From the NCBI RefSeq assembly GCF_000498575.2, contig NZ_AWSQ01000001.1, forward strand, positions 1,483,883-1,547,882: a stretch of 64,000 bases of DNA. The letters are read 5' to 3'. Every line of letters starts with the position of its first letter. Position 1 is the stretch's first letter. This stretch comes from Pseudomonas taeanensis MS-3. GTDB lineage: Bacteria; Pseudomonadota; Gammaproteobacteria; Pseudomonadales; Pseudomonadaceae. The notes under the pieces are model-generated. The model did no database searches. It had not been told where the DNA came from and saw only the letters and a program-made list of their open reading frames with translations. Both the position numbers and the translations under genes were made by a program. Positions 56,605 to 64,000 of the stretch are shown one piece after another.

Positions 56605-57795
56605 ATGCCGTTACGTCTTCTGTTGATTCTTGGTGCGCTGAGCGCCTTTGGCCCATTGGCCATCGACTTCTATCTGCCGGCTTTCCCGACCATGGCGCAG
56701 GCCTTCGCCACCGATGTGGAGCATGTGCAGCTGTCGCTGGCCGCCTATTTCATCGGCTTGGCCATCGGTCAGCTGATGTATGGGCCGTTGGCCGACCGTT
56801 TCGGTCGACGCGGACCACTGCTGTTCGGTGTGTTGTTGTTCACCCTGGCCTCGCTGGCGTGTGCGCTGGCACCAAGTCTGGAATGGTTGATCGCCGCGCG
56901 CTTCGTTCAGGCCCTCGGTGGTTGTGCCGGCATGGTAGTGACCCGGGCGGTGGTGCGTGACTTGTGCGACCCGATTGCCTCGGCCAAGGTGTTCTCGCAA
57001 TTGATGCTGGTAATGGGGCTGGCGCCGATTCTCGCGCCGCTGGGTGGCGGCCTGCTATTGAGCGGCTTCGGCTGGCCGTCGATTTTTGTCTGCCTGACCC
57101 TGTTCAGTGCGCTGTGTCTGTTGGCCGTGGCGCTGTGGCTACCGGAAACCCTGGCGGCCGACGGACCCAAGGCGCCCTTGCGCGGCGCCTTGGGCGAATA
57201 TCTGCGGTTGTTCGGCGACCTGCCGTTCCTCGGCCACGCCTTGACCGGTGGTTTGGCGGTTGCCGGCATGTTCGCCTACATCGCCGGTTCACCGTTCGTC
57301 TTCATTGAACTGTATGGGGTGCCGGCCCAGCACTACGGTTGGTTGTTCGGCAGCAATGCGCTGGGCTTCATCCTGATGGCGCAGGTGAATGCCTGGCTGG
57401 TGGCGCGTCACGGGCCGGGTTATTGGTTGCGGCGCATGGTCTGGTTCTACCTGGCCTGTGGTGCGGCGCTGCTGGCGCTTGCCGCCGCGCAGCTGCCGGA
57501 CCTGTGGCCGCTGTTGCTGCCCTTGTTCGGTTGCATCGCCAGCCTCGGCGTGTTGTTGCCGAACGCCACGGCCTGCGCCATGGCTGGGCAGGGCCGGCAT
57601 GCTGGCAGCGCCTCGGCCTTGCTCGGCAGCCTGCAGTTCAGCATTGCCGCCAGTGCGGCCGCGCTGGTTGGCGTGCTGCACGATGGCAGTGCGCAGCCGA
57701 TGGCCTTGGTGATCTTTGGCTGTGGCGTGCTGGCCGTGACGTTCTCGCGCCTCACCCGTTGGGCGGAACACCGCGTCGGTCATCCAGAGCTTTAG
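56605..57795 (+). CDS. Bcr/CflA family drug exporter (MFS)
   Basis: A 396-residue, 12-helix MFS transporter of the Bcr/CflA group, the same length as E. coli Bcr. Hallmarks: GPLAIDFYLPAFPTMA in TM1, GQLMYGPLADRFGRRGPL between TM2 and TM3, and ALGGCAGMVVTRAVVRDL in TM4. Bcr-type proteins export bicyclomycin, sulfonamides or peptides. The start at 56605 is chosen by family alignment; the 30 extra upstream codons lack hydrophobic or conserved features. Ribosome site weak. Confidence 0.9.
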   Translation: MPLRLLLILGALSAFGPLAIDFYLPAFPTMAQAFATDVEHVQLSLAAYFIGLAIGQLMYGPLADRFGRRGPLLFGVLLFTLASLACALAPSLEWLIAARFVQALGGCAGMVVTRAVVRDLCDPIASAKVFSQLMLVMGLAPILAPLGGGLLLSGFGWPSIFVCLTLFSALCLLAVALWLPETLAADGPKAPLRGALGEYLRLFGDLPFLGHALTGGLAVAGMFAYIAGSPFVFIELYGVPAQHYGWLFGSNALGFILMAQVNAWLVARHGPGYWLRRMVWFYLACGAALLALAAAQLPDLWPLLLPLFGCIASLGVLLPNATACAMAGQGRHAGSASALLGSLQFSIAASAAALVGVLHDGSAQPMALVIFGCGVLAVTFSRLTRWAEHRVGHPEL

Positions 57796-57803
57796 TTATT
57801 GAC

Positions 57804-57983
57804 TCAACTGGCGATGCGCGGCCCTTGGTTCGGCCATGAATGGGGCGCCTGCAAGCGTGCTTCGAGAGTGGCTACGAACTGGCGGGCCTGGCTTTCACTG
57901 CGAAAGGTCACGCTGTGTTTCGCCAGGCGAACCTGCCAGCAGGGACTCTCGGCCTGGTTCAACGGGTGAATGGAAATATTCAT
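57804..57983 (-). CDS. Small hypothetical protein (59 aa)
   Basis: A 59-residue protein, MNISIHPLNQAESPCWQV..., with the pattern of a short beta strand, VRLAKHSVTFRSESQARQFVATLEARL, then a helix. No family recognised. Support comes from a perfect GGAGGT ribosome site 7 bases before the ATG and a start codon placed between convergent ends. It ends 8 bp from the end of the Bcr-type gene. Confidence 0.65.
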   Translation of the reverse strand: MNISIHPLNQAESPCWQVRLAKHSVTFRSESQARQFVATLEARLQAPHSWPNQGPRIAS

Positions 57984-58072
57984 GCATGGCACCTCCAGGA
58001 TAGAGGTGTCTAGTCTAGGCAGACGGATATGAACCCATAGTGATATCGATCAACTGAACGACTGGCGGTCAT

Positions 58073-59926
58073 TTACAGCATCCGCGAGGTGGCGTCGCTC
58101 TTATGCTGCTGCACGGCCAATCCGGCCAGGCGGGTGAATTCGGTGACTAAGGCAATATCGCTGGGGCTTGGCCGAGCGGGCTTGCGATAGTAGATGCCGA
58201 AGGTGCCCAGCACCTGGCCCTGTTCATCCTTGAATGGCAACGACCAGCAGGCATGCAGCCCTGCAGCCTGAGTTTCAGCCTGAAAGTTGCGCCAATATGG
58301 ATGGCTGGCAAGGTCTTCGGCGATGGCCAGCTCACCGCTACTCGCAGCATGTCCGCATGAACCGACCTCGGGGGCCGCGTCAATTCCCTCGATGGCCTGT
58401 TGATAACTGGCGGGCAGGTCGGGGGCGGCGGCGATGTGCAGGCGTCGCTGCGCATCCAGCAGCATGATCGACACCAACATGTGTGGGTTCAGGCTCTGCA
58501 GGCTTCGGCTGATGCCGTCTAGGGTCTGCGCCAGCGGATGCCGAGCGAGCAGCTCGTCGAGCACTGCATTACGGGCCTGCTGCAGTTGTTGTGTCTGATA
58601 GCGTTCATGAATGTCGCACAGGCTGCCGCGTAAGCCATAGCCAGGCGGGTTGCTGCTCAGCTGCAGTTCGACCCAGCGTAGCTGGCCACTGCGCGTCAGC
58701 AGGCGGTATTCGCCCCGCAGCTGGGATTGCCTGCCGGCGATGATGGCACTGATCTGCTGAGCCAGGCGGACGGCGTCATCGGCATCGAAAAACTGCGTTA
58801 GCGGCCGGTCGATACTGCTATAGCAGGCATATCCGCTGATTTGCTCCCAGGCCGGATTGAGAAAGTTCAAGCAACCACGGGCATCCGTCAGGACGATCAC
58901 GTCGCTTAGCTGTTCGACCAGCTCGCGGTAGCGCGCTTCGCTGGCGTATAGCTCACCATCGCTCTGTTTCTGCTCGCTGAGGTCGATGTCTATGCAGTAC
59001 AGCTCGAGCTGATTGCGGCTATTGCGCAGCATCACATGACTGGAGTAGACCCAGACTTTGCTGCCGTCCTTGCGCTGCAATTGCACTTCCGACGCAGCAA
59101 TCGGCGGGCCTCCCAGCAGCCAGTGATTGATCGTGCTGGCGACCTGGTTGCGCATCTGCGCCGGGATGACCAGCTCCTCCAGGCGTTTGCCCATGGCCTC
59201 CTGCAGGCTGTAGCCATACAGCTGAGTGCTGGCCTGGTTCCAGAAAATCACCCGGCGCTCGCGGTCATAGCCTTGCATGGCGATGCGCGGGGTTTGTTCG
59301 AACAGTCGCCGAAAGCGCTGTTCGCTCTCGCGCAGGGCGATTTCATCGCGTTTCTGGTTGCTGATGTCCTGCACCGTACCGAGTGTCTTGCTGCTGCTGT
59401 CCACCTCGCCGCGCAGCATCAGCCAGGTGGCCTGTTGTCGGTGTGGCTGATGCAGGCGCGCGCTGATCGCCAGGGGTGTGTGCTGCTGCAATAACGCCTG
59501 GATCGCGCGCTGTACGGATGGCCTGTCGGCTGGGTGCAGCCAGTTCAGCAGCTGCTCCATGCTGCTGAACGCATGACCTTCGTCCCGCCCGAACAGGTGC
59601 AGGGCTTCCTGGCTCCAGTGGAAGCGCCCGGCATACTCCCAGCTGCCCAAGGCCGCATTGCGCTGGATCTGTTGCAGCAGCCGGGCGTTATGCGTCAGCA
59701 CCTCGACCAGCCGGCGCTGGGTCTGGTTGTCGCGATGACTGATGTAGAAAATCAGCACGCTGCTGAGCAGCACGAAGAGCATGCCCTTGGCGATTTGCAG
59801 GCTGGCGGCCAGGGCAGTGTCGGACACTAGAAGGGTCAGCAGGTAGTCGCTGGACAGAATCCAGGCGGTGCTGAAGAGGATATAAAAACTGGCTAGGCGC
59901 AACGGGCCTGCTAAATCGGATCGCAT
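58073..59926 (-). CDS. Membrane PAS-PAS-PAS-GAF sensor without output domain
   Basis: A 617-residue protein. Two membrane helices at the N-terminus (FYILFSTAWILSSDYLLTLLV and KGMLFVLLSSVLIFYIS), then three PAS/PAC modules (about 85-195, 205-325, 335-450), and a C-terminal GAF domain (about 465-610, with AAAPDLPASYQQAIEG and GSCGHAASSG, the free-Met-Rsulfoxide-reductase-like type). The protein stops right after the GAF domain; there is no kinase, GGDEF, EAL or HTH part, nor any frame continuing after the stop. ATG at 59926 preferred over GTG three codons earlier. Confidence 0.85.
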   Translation of the reverse strand: MRSDLAGPLRLASFYILFSTAWILSSDYLLTLLVSDTALAASLQIAKGMLFVLLSSVLIFYISHRDNQTQRRLVEVLTHNARLLQQIQRNAALGSWEYAGRFHWSQEALHLFGRDEGHAFSSMEQLLNWLHPADRPSVQRAIQALLQQHTPLAISARLHQPHRQQATWLMLRGEVDSSSKTLGTVQDISNQKRDEIALRESEQRFRRLFEQTPRIAMQGYDRERRVIFWNQASTQLYGYSLQEAMGKRLEELVIPAQMRNQVASTINHWLLGGPPIAASEVQLQRKDGSKVWVYSSHVMLRNSRNQLELYCIDIDLSEQKQSDGELYASEARYRELVEQLSDVIVLTDARGCLNFLNPAWEQISGYACYSSIDRPLTQFFDADDAVRLAQQISAIIAGRQSQLRGEYRLLTRSGQLRWVELQLSSNPPGYGLRGSLCDIHERYQTQQLQQARNAVLDELLARHPLAQTLDGISRSLQSLNPHMLVSIMLLDAQRRLHIAAAPDLPASYQQAIEGIDAAPEVGSCGHAASSGELAIAEDLASHPYWRNFQAETQAAGLHACWSLPFKDEQGQVLGTFGIYYRKPARPSPSDIALVTEFTRLAGLAVQQHKSDATSRML

Positions 59927-60110
59927 CCGTACCACCGATGGGTCGCAGATTAGCGGGAGACGACTGGAAGTTCTTCAGTGTCGTGGATAGTGACTCGGAG
60001 TTGAGTGCAGTCTAACAGCCATAAAGCCATTACTGGGCACGGGCTGCGTAGATTGCCGGCGAGCGGAGCCTGAGCATGCGTCTCAGGCATCCGCAGTTCA
60101 AGGCATCGGT

Positions 60111-60380
60111 CTAGTTACCCTGGTTGTAACCTCCCAGCTGCAGGTAGTTGAGCTTGTGCAGCCTGCCGTGGCTGTCCAGGTAGGTGATGGTCGCCGGCAC
60201 GACGCCGACCTTGTCCGAGGTATCGGTGATGTGGATGACTTTATCGATATCCAGAGCCATCCCGTAGTGGTAATCGACCGCCTGTACCTGACTGGCGTCC
60301 TGAACAGTTGGGCTTTGCGCGAGTGCCGCAGCGGTATAGCCGAAGGTCGCGATCAGCGCGAGGGGGATTAAGCGTTTCAT
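60111..60380 (-). CDS. DUF2790 periplasmic protein
   Basis: An 89-residue exported protein: signal peptide MKRLIPLALIATFGYTAAALA with cleavage after ALA, then the DUF2790 domain (VDYHYGMALDIDKVIHITD and PATITYLDSHGRLHKLNYLQLGG). Pseudomonads have several such proteins, often near metal- or stress-responsive genes; function unknown. GAGGTG ribosome site before ATG at 60380. Confidence 0.85.
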   Translation of the reverse strand: MKRLIPLALIATFGYTAAALAQSPTVQDASQVQAVDYHYGMALDIDKVIHITDTSDKVGVVPATITYLDSHGRLHKLNYLQLGGYNQGN

Positions 60381-60496
60381 GAGAGTCACCTCGTAACGAT
60401 GAGCTACAACTCAATAGATGCATGAGCCGCTGGACCGTTACGAGGCCAGGGTGCCGCTGGTCGGCGTGGCTCCTGGCGAGGTGCCACACCGCCGGC

Positions 60497-61513
60497 TCAG
60501 AAGCCCTCGAGGACGATCTTGCCGCGGGAGCGGCCGCTTTCCAGCAGTGCGTGGGCACGGCGTAAGTTGGTCGCATTGATGGTGCCGAAGTGCTCACCCA
60601 ACGTGGTTTTCAGAACGCCATCGTCGATCAGTTGGCTAACCCGATCGAGCAGGTGATGCTGCTCGATCATGTCGGCGGTTTCGAACAGCGAGCGGGTGAA
60701 CATCAGTTCCCAGTGCAGTGACAGACTCTTGCCCTTGAGCTTCATCACGTCCAGCGGCTGCGCCGGGTCGTCGATCAGTGCCAGGCGCCCTTGTGGGGCC
60801 AGCGCTTCGACCAATTGCTCGAAGTGCTGGTCGGTCTGGGTCAGGCTGGCGACATGGGTCACCTGATCGATACCGATGCGCTTGAGTTCTTCGCTCAGCG
60901 GCTTGCTGTGGTCGATCACGTGGTGGGCACCGAGATCGCGGACCCAGGCCTGGGTCTCGGGGCGCGAGGCTGTGCCAATCACGGTCAGACCGGTGAGTTG
61001 ACGGGCCAGCTGAGTGAGGATCGAGCCGACCCCGCCGGCGGCGCCGACGATCAGCAGGCTCTGGCCCTGATCGGTGTGGCCCTCGGCGATCTGCAGACGC
61101 TCGAACAGCAACTCCCAGGCGGTAATCGCAGTCAACGGCAGCGCCGCCGCCTGGGCGAACGACAGGCTGCTGGGCATGCGCCCGACGATGCGTTCGTCTA
61201 CCACATGCAGTTCGCTGTTGGCGCCGGCACGGTTGATCGCGCCGGCATAAAACACCTGGTCACCCGGCTGAAACAGGCTGACCTCACTGCCTACGGCTTT
61301 GACCACGCCGGTGGCGTCCCAGCCGAGTACCTTGGGCTGCTGGTCTTCGGGTGCGACGTTGCTGCGGATTTTAGTGTCCACCGGGTTCACCGAGATGGCT
61401 TTGACTTCGACCAGCAGATCGCGCGGGCCAGGGCTAGGCTCCGGCAGTTGCAGATCCTGCAGCGATTCGGGGTGTTCGGCGGGCAGCGATTGCAGGTAGG
61501 CGATGGCTTTCAT
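60497..61513 (-). CDS. Zinc-type alcohol dehydrogenase-like NADPH oxidoreductase
   Basis: A 338-residue MDR-superfamily enzyme of the quinone-oxidoreductase-like subgroup (TIGR02817-type). GroES-like N-terminal part with VNPVDTKIR, the conserved VLGWDATGVVKAVG, then the Rossmann fold with LLIVGAAGGVGSILTQLA. The structural zinc cysteines of true alcohol dehydrogenases are absent. It probably reduces quinones or enones with NADPH. It lies 28 bp downstream of the ABM gene on the same strand, facing a divergent LysR gene. Confidence 0.9.
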   Translation of the reverse strand: MKAIAYLQSLPAEHPESLQDLQLPEPSPGPRDLLVEVKAISVNPVDTKIRSNVAPEDQQPKVLGWDATGVVKAVGSEVSLFQPGDQVFYAGAINRAGANSELHVVDERIVGRMPSSLSFAQAAALPLTAITAWELLFERLQIAEGHTDQGQSLLIVGAAGGVGSILTQLARQLTGLTVIGTASRPETQAWVRDLGAHHVIDHSKPLSEELKRIGIDQVTHVASLTQTDQHFEQLVEALAPQGRLALIDDPAQPLDVMKLKGKSLSLHWELMFTRSLFETADMIEQHHLLDRVSQLIDDGVLKTTLGEHFGTINATNLRRAHALLESGRSRGKIVLEGF

Positions 61514-61541
61514 GAGGGGCTCCTTGAAGGGTTGGGCGGGT

Positions 61542-61835
61542 TCAGACAATGCGCCGCAGTTGGTTGAGTTCGACGCTGGCCAGCTGCGCGCCGAAGGTGG
61601 CGCTGAACGTCTGGTAGTGCGCAGTGCCCTCGTGTTGGGTAAGCGCTGCGGCGTCCTGCCACTGCTCGATCATCACCAGAACATTGGCAGCGCTGTGCTG
61701 TTGGTGCAGGTCGTACTGCAGGCAACCCGCTTCGGCGCGGCTGGCGTTGACCAGTTTCTCCAGGCCCTCGAGCAGCAGGGCATCGGGAGCTTGATGCAGG
61801 GTCAGGGTGGCGATCAGAGTGATGGGGGTGGGCAT
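61542..61835 (-). CDS. ABM-domain monooxygenase-like protein
   Basis: A 97-residue ferredoxin-like ABM (antibiotic biosynthesis monooxygenase/YgiN) domain: ITLIATLTLHQA, NASRAEAGCLQYDLHQQ and VMIEQWQDAAALTQHEGTAHYQTF. YgiN-type proteins oxidise quinols, which would pair well with the neighbouring quinone reductase-like enzyme. First gene of the two-gene operon. GGAGAG ribosome site before ATG at 61835. Confidence 0.88.
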   Translation of the reverse strand: MPTPITLIATLTLHQAPDALLLEGLEKLVNASRAEAGCLQYDLHQQHSAANVLVMIEQWQDAAALTQHEGTAHYQTFSATFGAQLASVELNQLRRIV

Positions 61836-61938
61836 GGGCGGCTCTCCAGAGTAGAAGGCCATCCTCGTCTATTTCATAAACGGGAAAAAGTGTGTAGGAA
61901 TAGAGTCTCTTTCAATATTTTTTTGATAATAGGACGCC

Positions 61939-62856
61939 ATGCTGCGCTTCGATGACTTACAGCTGTTCGTGCGTACGGCGGAAACCGGCAGCTTGTCGGC
62001 CGCAGCTCGGCTTCTGGAGATTTCACCGGCGGTGGCCAGCGCCGCGCTGAAACGGCTGGAGGTGCAATTGGATGTACGCCTGTTCGCCCGTTCGACCCGC
62101 AGCCTGCGTCTGACCGCGCAAGGTGAGTTGTTTCTCGAATATGCGCGGCTGGCTTTGCAGAACCTGGAAGATGGGCGCCAGTTGTTGGCCGGTAGCAAGG
62201 CCGGCATCAGCGGCCTGCTGCAGCTGTCGGCACCTTCGGACTTCGGCCGCAACACTCTGTTGCCCTGGCTCGATGAGTTCCAGCAGGCGCACCCGCAGTT
62301 GCACTTGCGTCTGCTGCTGGGTGATCGGGTCAGCGACCTGTTTCGCGAGCCGGTGGATATCGCCCTGCGCTACGGCGCGCCCGAGGACTCCAGCCTGGTC
62401 GCGCTGCCGGTCGCCGCCAGCAACAGACGGGTACTCTGTGCCGCCCCCGAGTATCTGGCGCGGCACGGGCAGCCGCAATCGCTGAGCGATCTGGCGCGAC
62501 ATAACTGCCTGCTCTACATGCTCGGCGGCCGGGTGCATGAGCGCTGGAGGTTTTTCGACGGCAAGCGCGAGCTGAGCCAGAGTGTCAGCGGCGATCGTCT
62601 CAGCGACGACGCCGATGTGGTGCGGCGTTGGGCCGTGGCCGGCGTCGGGCTGGTGTACAAGTCCTGGCTGGATGTGGCCGGGGACGTGCGGGCGGGGCGG
62701 CTCAAGGTCTTACTGCCGGAGTGGCGGGGCGAGCCGACGCCGCTAAACCTGATCTGCGCCCATCGCGCGCAGCTGAGCACGCCGGTGAACCTGCTACGCG
62801 AGTTCGTCCAGGCCCGCTGCGCCGAGTTGTTGGCGCATGCGCCTTGGAATGCCTAA
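61939..62856 (+). CDS. LysR family transcriptional regulator
   Basis: A 305-residue LysR protein of the CrgA/DmlR-like subgroup: HTH at about 2-60 (LQLFVRTAETGSLSAAARLLEISPAVASAALKRLE), effector domain with SAPSDFGRNTLLPWLDEFQQAHPQL and DIALRYGAPEDSS. It is divergent from the ABM-reductase operon with a 103-bp strongly A+T-rich intergenic region (61864-61938), so it probably controls both. AGGA site before the ATG. The inducer may be an electrophile or quinone (inference). Confidence 0.9.
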   Translation: MLRFDDLQLFVRTAETGSLSAAARLLEISPAVASAALKRLEVQLDVRLFARSTRSLRLTAQGELFLEYARLALQNLEDGRQLLAGSKAGISGLLQLSAPSDFGRNTLLPWLDEFQQAHPQLHLRLLLGDRVSDLFREPVDIALRYGAPEDSSLVALPVAASNRRVLCAAPEYLARHGQPQSLSDLARHNCLLYMLGGRVHERWRFFDGKRELSQSVSGDRLSDDADVVRRWAVAGVGLVYKSWLDVAGDVRAGRLKVLLPEWRGEPTPLNLICAHRAQLSTPVNLLREFVQARCAELLAHAPWNA

Positions 62857-62938
62857 TCTTGCGGGTAACCCAGCTGTGGCAATCGACCGCAGCCCGGTGC
62901 TCTTGTTACCGCGCAACTAGCTGCTAGAGTCGCCGACC

Positions 62939-63325
62939 ATGAAACTGGCCCGTACCGACCGCTCGCTGATTGCCTGGATCCTGTACTTCAGCATCCTGTT
63001 CAGTGCGCTCGCCTGCAGTATTGGTCATGGTCAGATGGCCGGCTTGCAGCTCAGTGGTATCGATGGCGTGTATTGCTCGGCCGCGGGTGGCGATGGTCCT
63101 GCAGTTGACTTCGGCGGCGTCGGTACGCCCATGCCGAATCCGGCCAGCGGTTTCGGTTGCGCACTGGCCTCCAGTTTCGTCGGCCTGGCATTGGCCGCCT
63201 TCTTCGGCTTGCTGGGGCTGCTGCCGCACGGCACCAGGCTGCCCCCCAGCCCGCCAGCACGACTGGGCAGCGCCGTCCGGCACGCCTGGCCCTCGCTCAA
63301 TCCCCGTGCTCCCCCTGTGATCTAG
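62939..63325 (+). CDS. DUF2946 family protein
   Basis: A 128-residue protein of the DUF2946 type: N-terminal hydrophobic anchor SLIAWILYFSILFSALACSIGHGQM, a variable CSAAGGDG region, a second hydrophobic segment (SFVGLALAAFFGLLGLLP) and a proline-rich tail. Members are small membrane proteins found with PepSY and TonB-receptor genes in metal-uptake loci; here a PepSY gene follows. No binding motif with clear metal ligands beyond scattered Cys/His. Ribosome site weak. Confidence 0.78.
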   Translation: MKLARTDRSLIAWILYFSILFSALACSIGHGQMAGLQLSGIDGVYCSAAGGDGPAVDFGGVGTPMPNPASGFGCALASSFVGLALAAFFGLLGLLPHGTRLPPSPPARLGSAVRHAWPSLNPRAPPVI

Positions 63326-63462
63326 CGCCCTCCCAGGCTCGGCCCTGTGCTGTGCCTGCCCTGTTCTTCGATCCTGTCGCTAAGCGCGCCTTTCTGCGCG
63401 GTTCTTCGCGCGGGGATCGGAGTCTGCGAGCGTCATGCGACGCGCTACATCGGAGCATAAAA

Positions 63463-64000
63463 ATGAAACAGTCCACTCCGTCGTTCTACAACCTGGCCTG
63501 GCGTTGGCACTTCTACGCCGGGCTATTGGTTATACCCTTCCTGATCCTGCTGTCGCTGACCGGGATCGTCTATCTGTTCAAACCGCAACTGGACCAGTTG
63601 ATGTACGCCGACTTGCTGCAAGTCCCGGTGACCGGGCAGCGCTTGAGCGCCGATCAACAACTGGCGGTGGTCCAGCGGGCTTACCCGCAGGCGAACGTGC
63701 AGCAGTATCTACCGCCGGTGCAGGCGGACCGCAGCGCGCAGTTCGTCGTCGACAACGCCGGGCAAGGCATCAATCTGTTCGTCGATCCTTACCGGGGCAT
63801 GCTGCTGGGCAGCCAAGATGCGCAGAACAACCTGCAGGCGATTGCCCGAGCGCTGCATGGCGAGTTGATGATCGGCACCCTCGGCGATCGGCTGATCGAG
63901 TTGGCCGCCGGCTGGGGCATAGTGCTGCTGGTGTCCGGGCTGTACCTGTGGTGGCCGCGCGGTAGTGGCGGCGCCGGGGTGCTGTGGCCGCGTCTGGGCA
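63463..64000 (+). CDS. PepSY-associated TM helix domain protein (partial)
   Basis: The first 179 codons of a longer gene that runs off the window. Translation gives FYNLAWRWHFYAGLLVIPFLILLSLTG, the PepSY_TM N-terminus, a first transmembrane helix, a periplasmic PepSY-like segment (LAVVQRAYPQANV, INLFVDPYRGMLLG), then IARALHGELMIG and a second helix ending LYLWWPR. Such proteins resemble PiuB/FsrB-type siderophore or metal-associated reductases. CGGAG lies 8 bases before the ATG. It continues past the right edge. Confidence 0.88.
   Translation, partial: MKQSTPSFYNLAWRWHFYAGLLVIPFLILLSLTGIVYLFKPQLDQLMYADLLQVPVTGQRLSADQQLAVVQRAYPQANVQQYLPPVQADRSAQFVVDNAGQGINLFVDPYRGMLLGSQDAQNNLQAIARALHGELMIGTLGDRLIELAAGWGIVLLVSGLYLWWPRGSGGAGVLWPRLG

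Overview
The window is a stretch of GC-rich gammaproteobacterial chromosome that is almost certainly from a Pseudomonas. The evidence is gene content and order. The run rlmG-fpr-mscL-ydcH-radA-mapZ-glyA-morA, then rtcB-DksA-like-Lon-like-UPF0114-fklB-ispB-rplU-rpmA-obg-proB-creA-rpsT-murJ-ribF-ileS-lspA-fkpB-ispH and the minor pilin genes matches, as I remember it, the PA4627 to PA4549 part of the P. aeruginosa map with deletions and rearrangements. Proteins are close to Pseudomonas lengths (EttA 555 aa, IleS 943 aa, MorA 1415 aa, IspB 322 aa). No tRNA, rRNA, CRISPR array, transposase or phage gene was seen.

Layout. 1-4100: stress and transport genes (DJ-1 family, GST-DoxX pair with a divergent LysR, an MFS exporter). 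4200-7000: cyanide-insensitive bd-type oxidase cioAB plus a DUF2474 mini-subunit, behind a textbook ANR/FNR box. 7000-13900: housekeeping genes (rlmG, fpr, mscL, two tandem ydcH-like genes, radA, a MapZ-type PilZ protein, glyA). 14000-18300: the giant PAS-GGDEF-EAL protein MorA. 18800-30300: ettA, a lipoprotein, rtcB, a DksA/TraR zinc finger protein, a CPA2 antiporter, a Lon-like protease and several small conserved proteins. 30400-43400: the conserved core block ispB to ispH, with strong terminators and overlapping genes (ileS/lspA/fkpB). 43400-51050: the type IV minor pilin and PilY1 cluster, visibly more A+T-rich than its flanks and in an unusual order (fimT inverted, pilE between pilX and pilY1, no pilY2). 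51280-56400: a TetR repressor divergent from an RND efflux adaptor/permease pair with a near-perfect palindromic operator between them. 56600-64000: Bcr/CflA exporter, a PAS-GAF sensor without output domain, small periplasmic proteins, a LysR-controlled reductase/ABM pair, and the start of a PepSY membrane protein.

Functional themes. Cyclic-di-GMP control and surface behaviour are strongly represented: MorA makes or degrades c-di-GMP, MapZ is a c-di-GMP receptor, and the minor pilins with PilY1 prime type IV pili. The central block supplies translation (rplU, rpmA, rpsT, ileS, ettA, obg), isoprenoid and quinone synthesis (ispB, ispH), cell wall (murJ), flavins (ribF) and proline (proB). I found no convincing entirely new system. 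The most interesting points are the rearranged pilin cluster, the tandem DnaA boxes at 27563-27583, the efflux and cio operators, and the output-less sensor.
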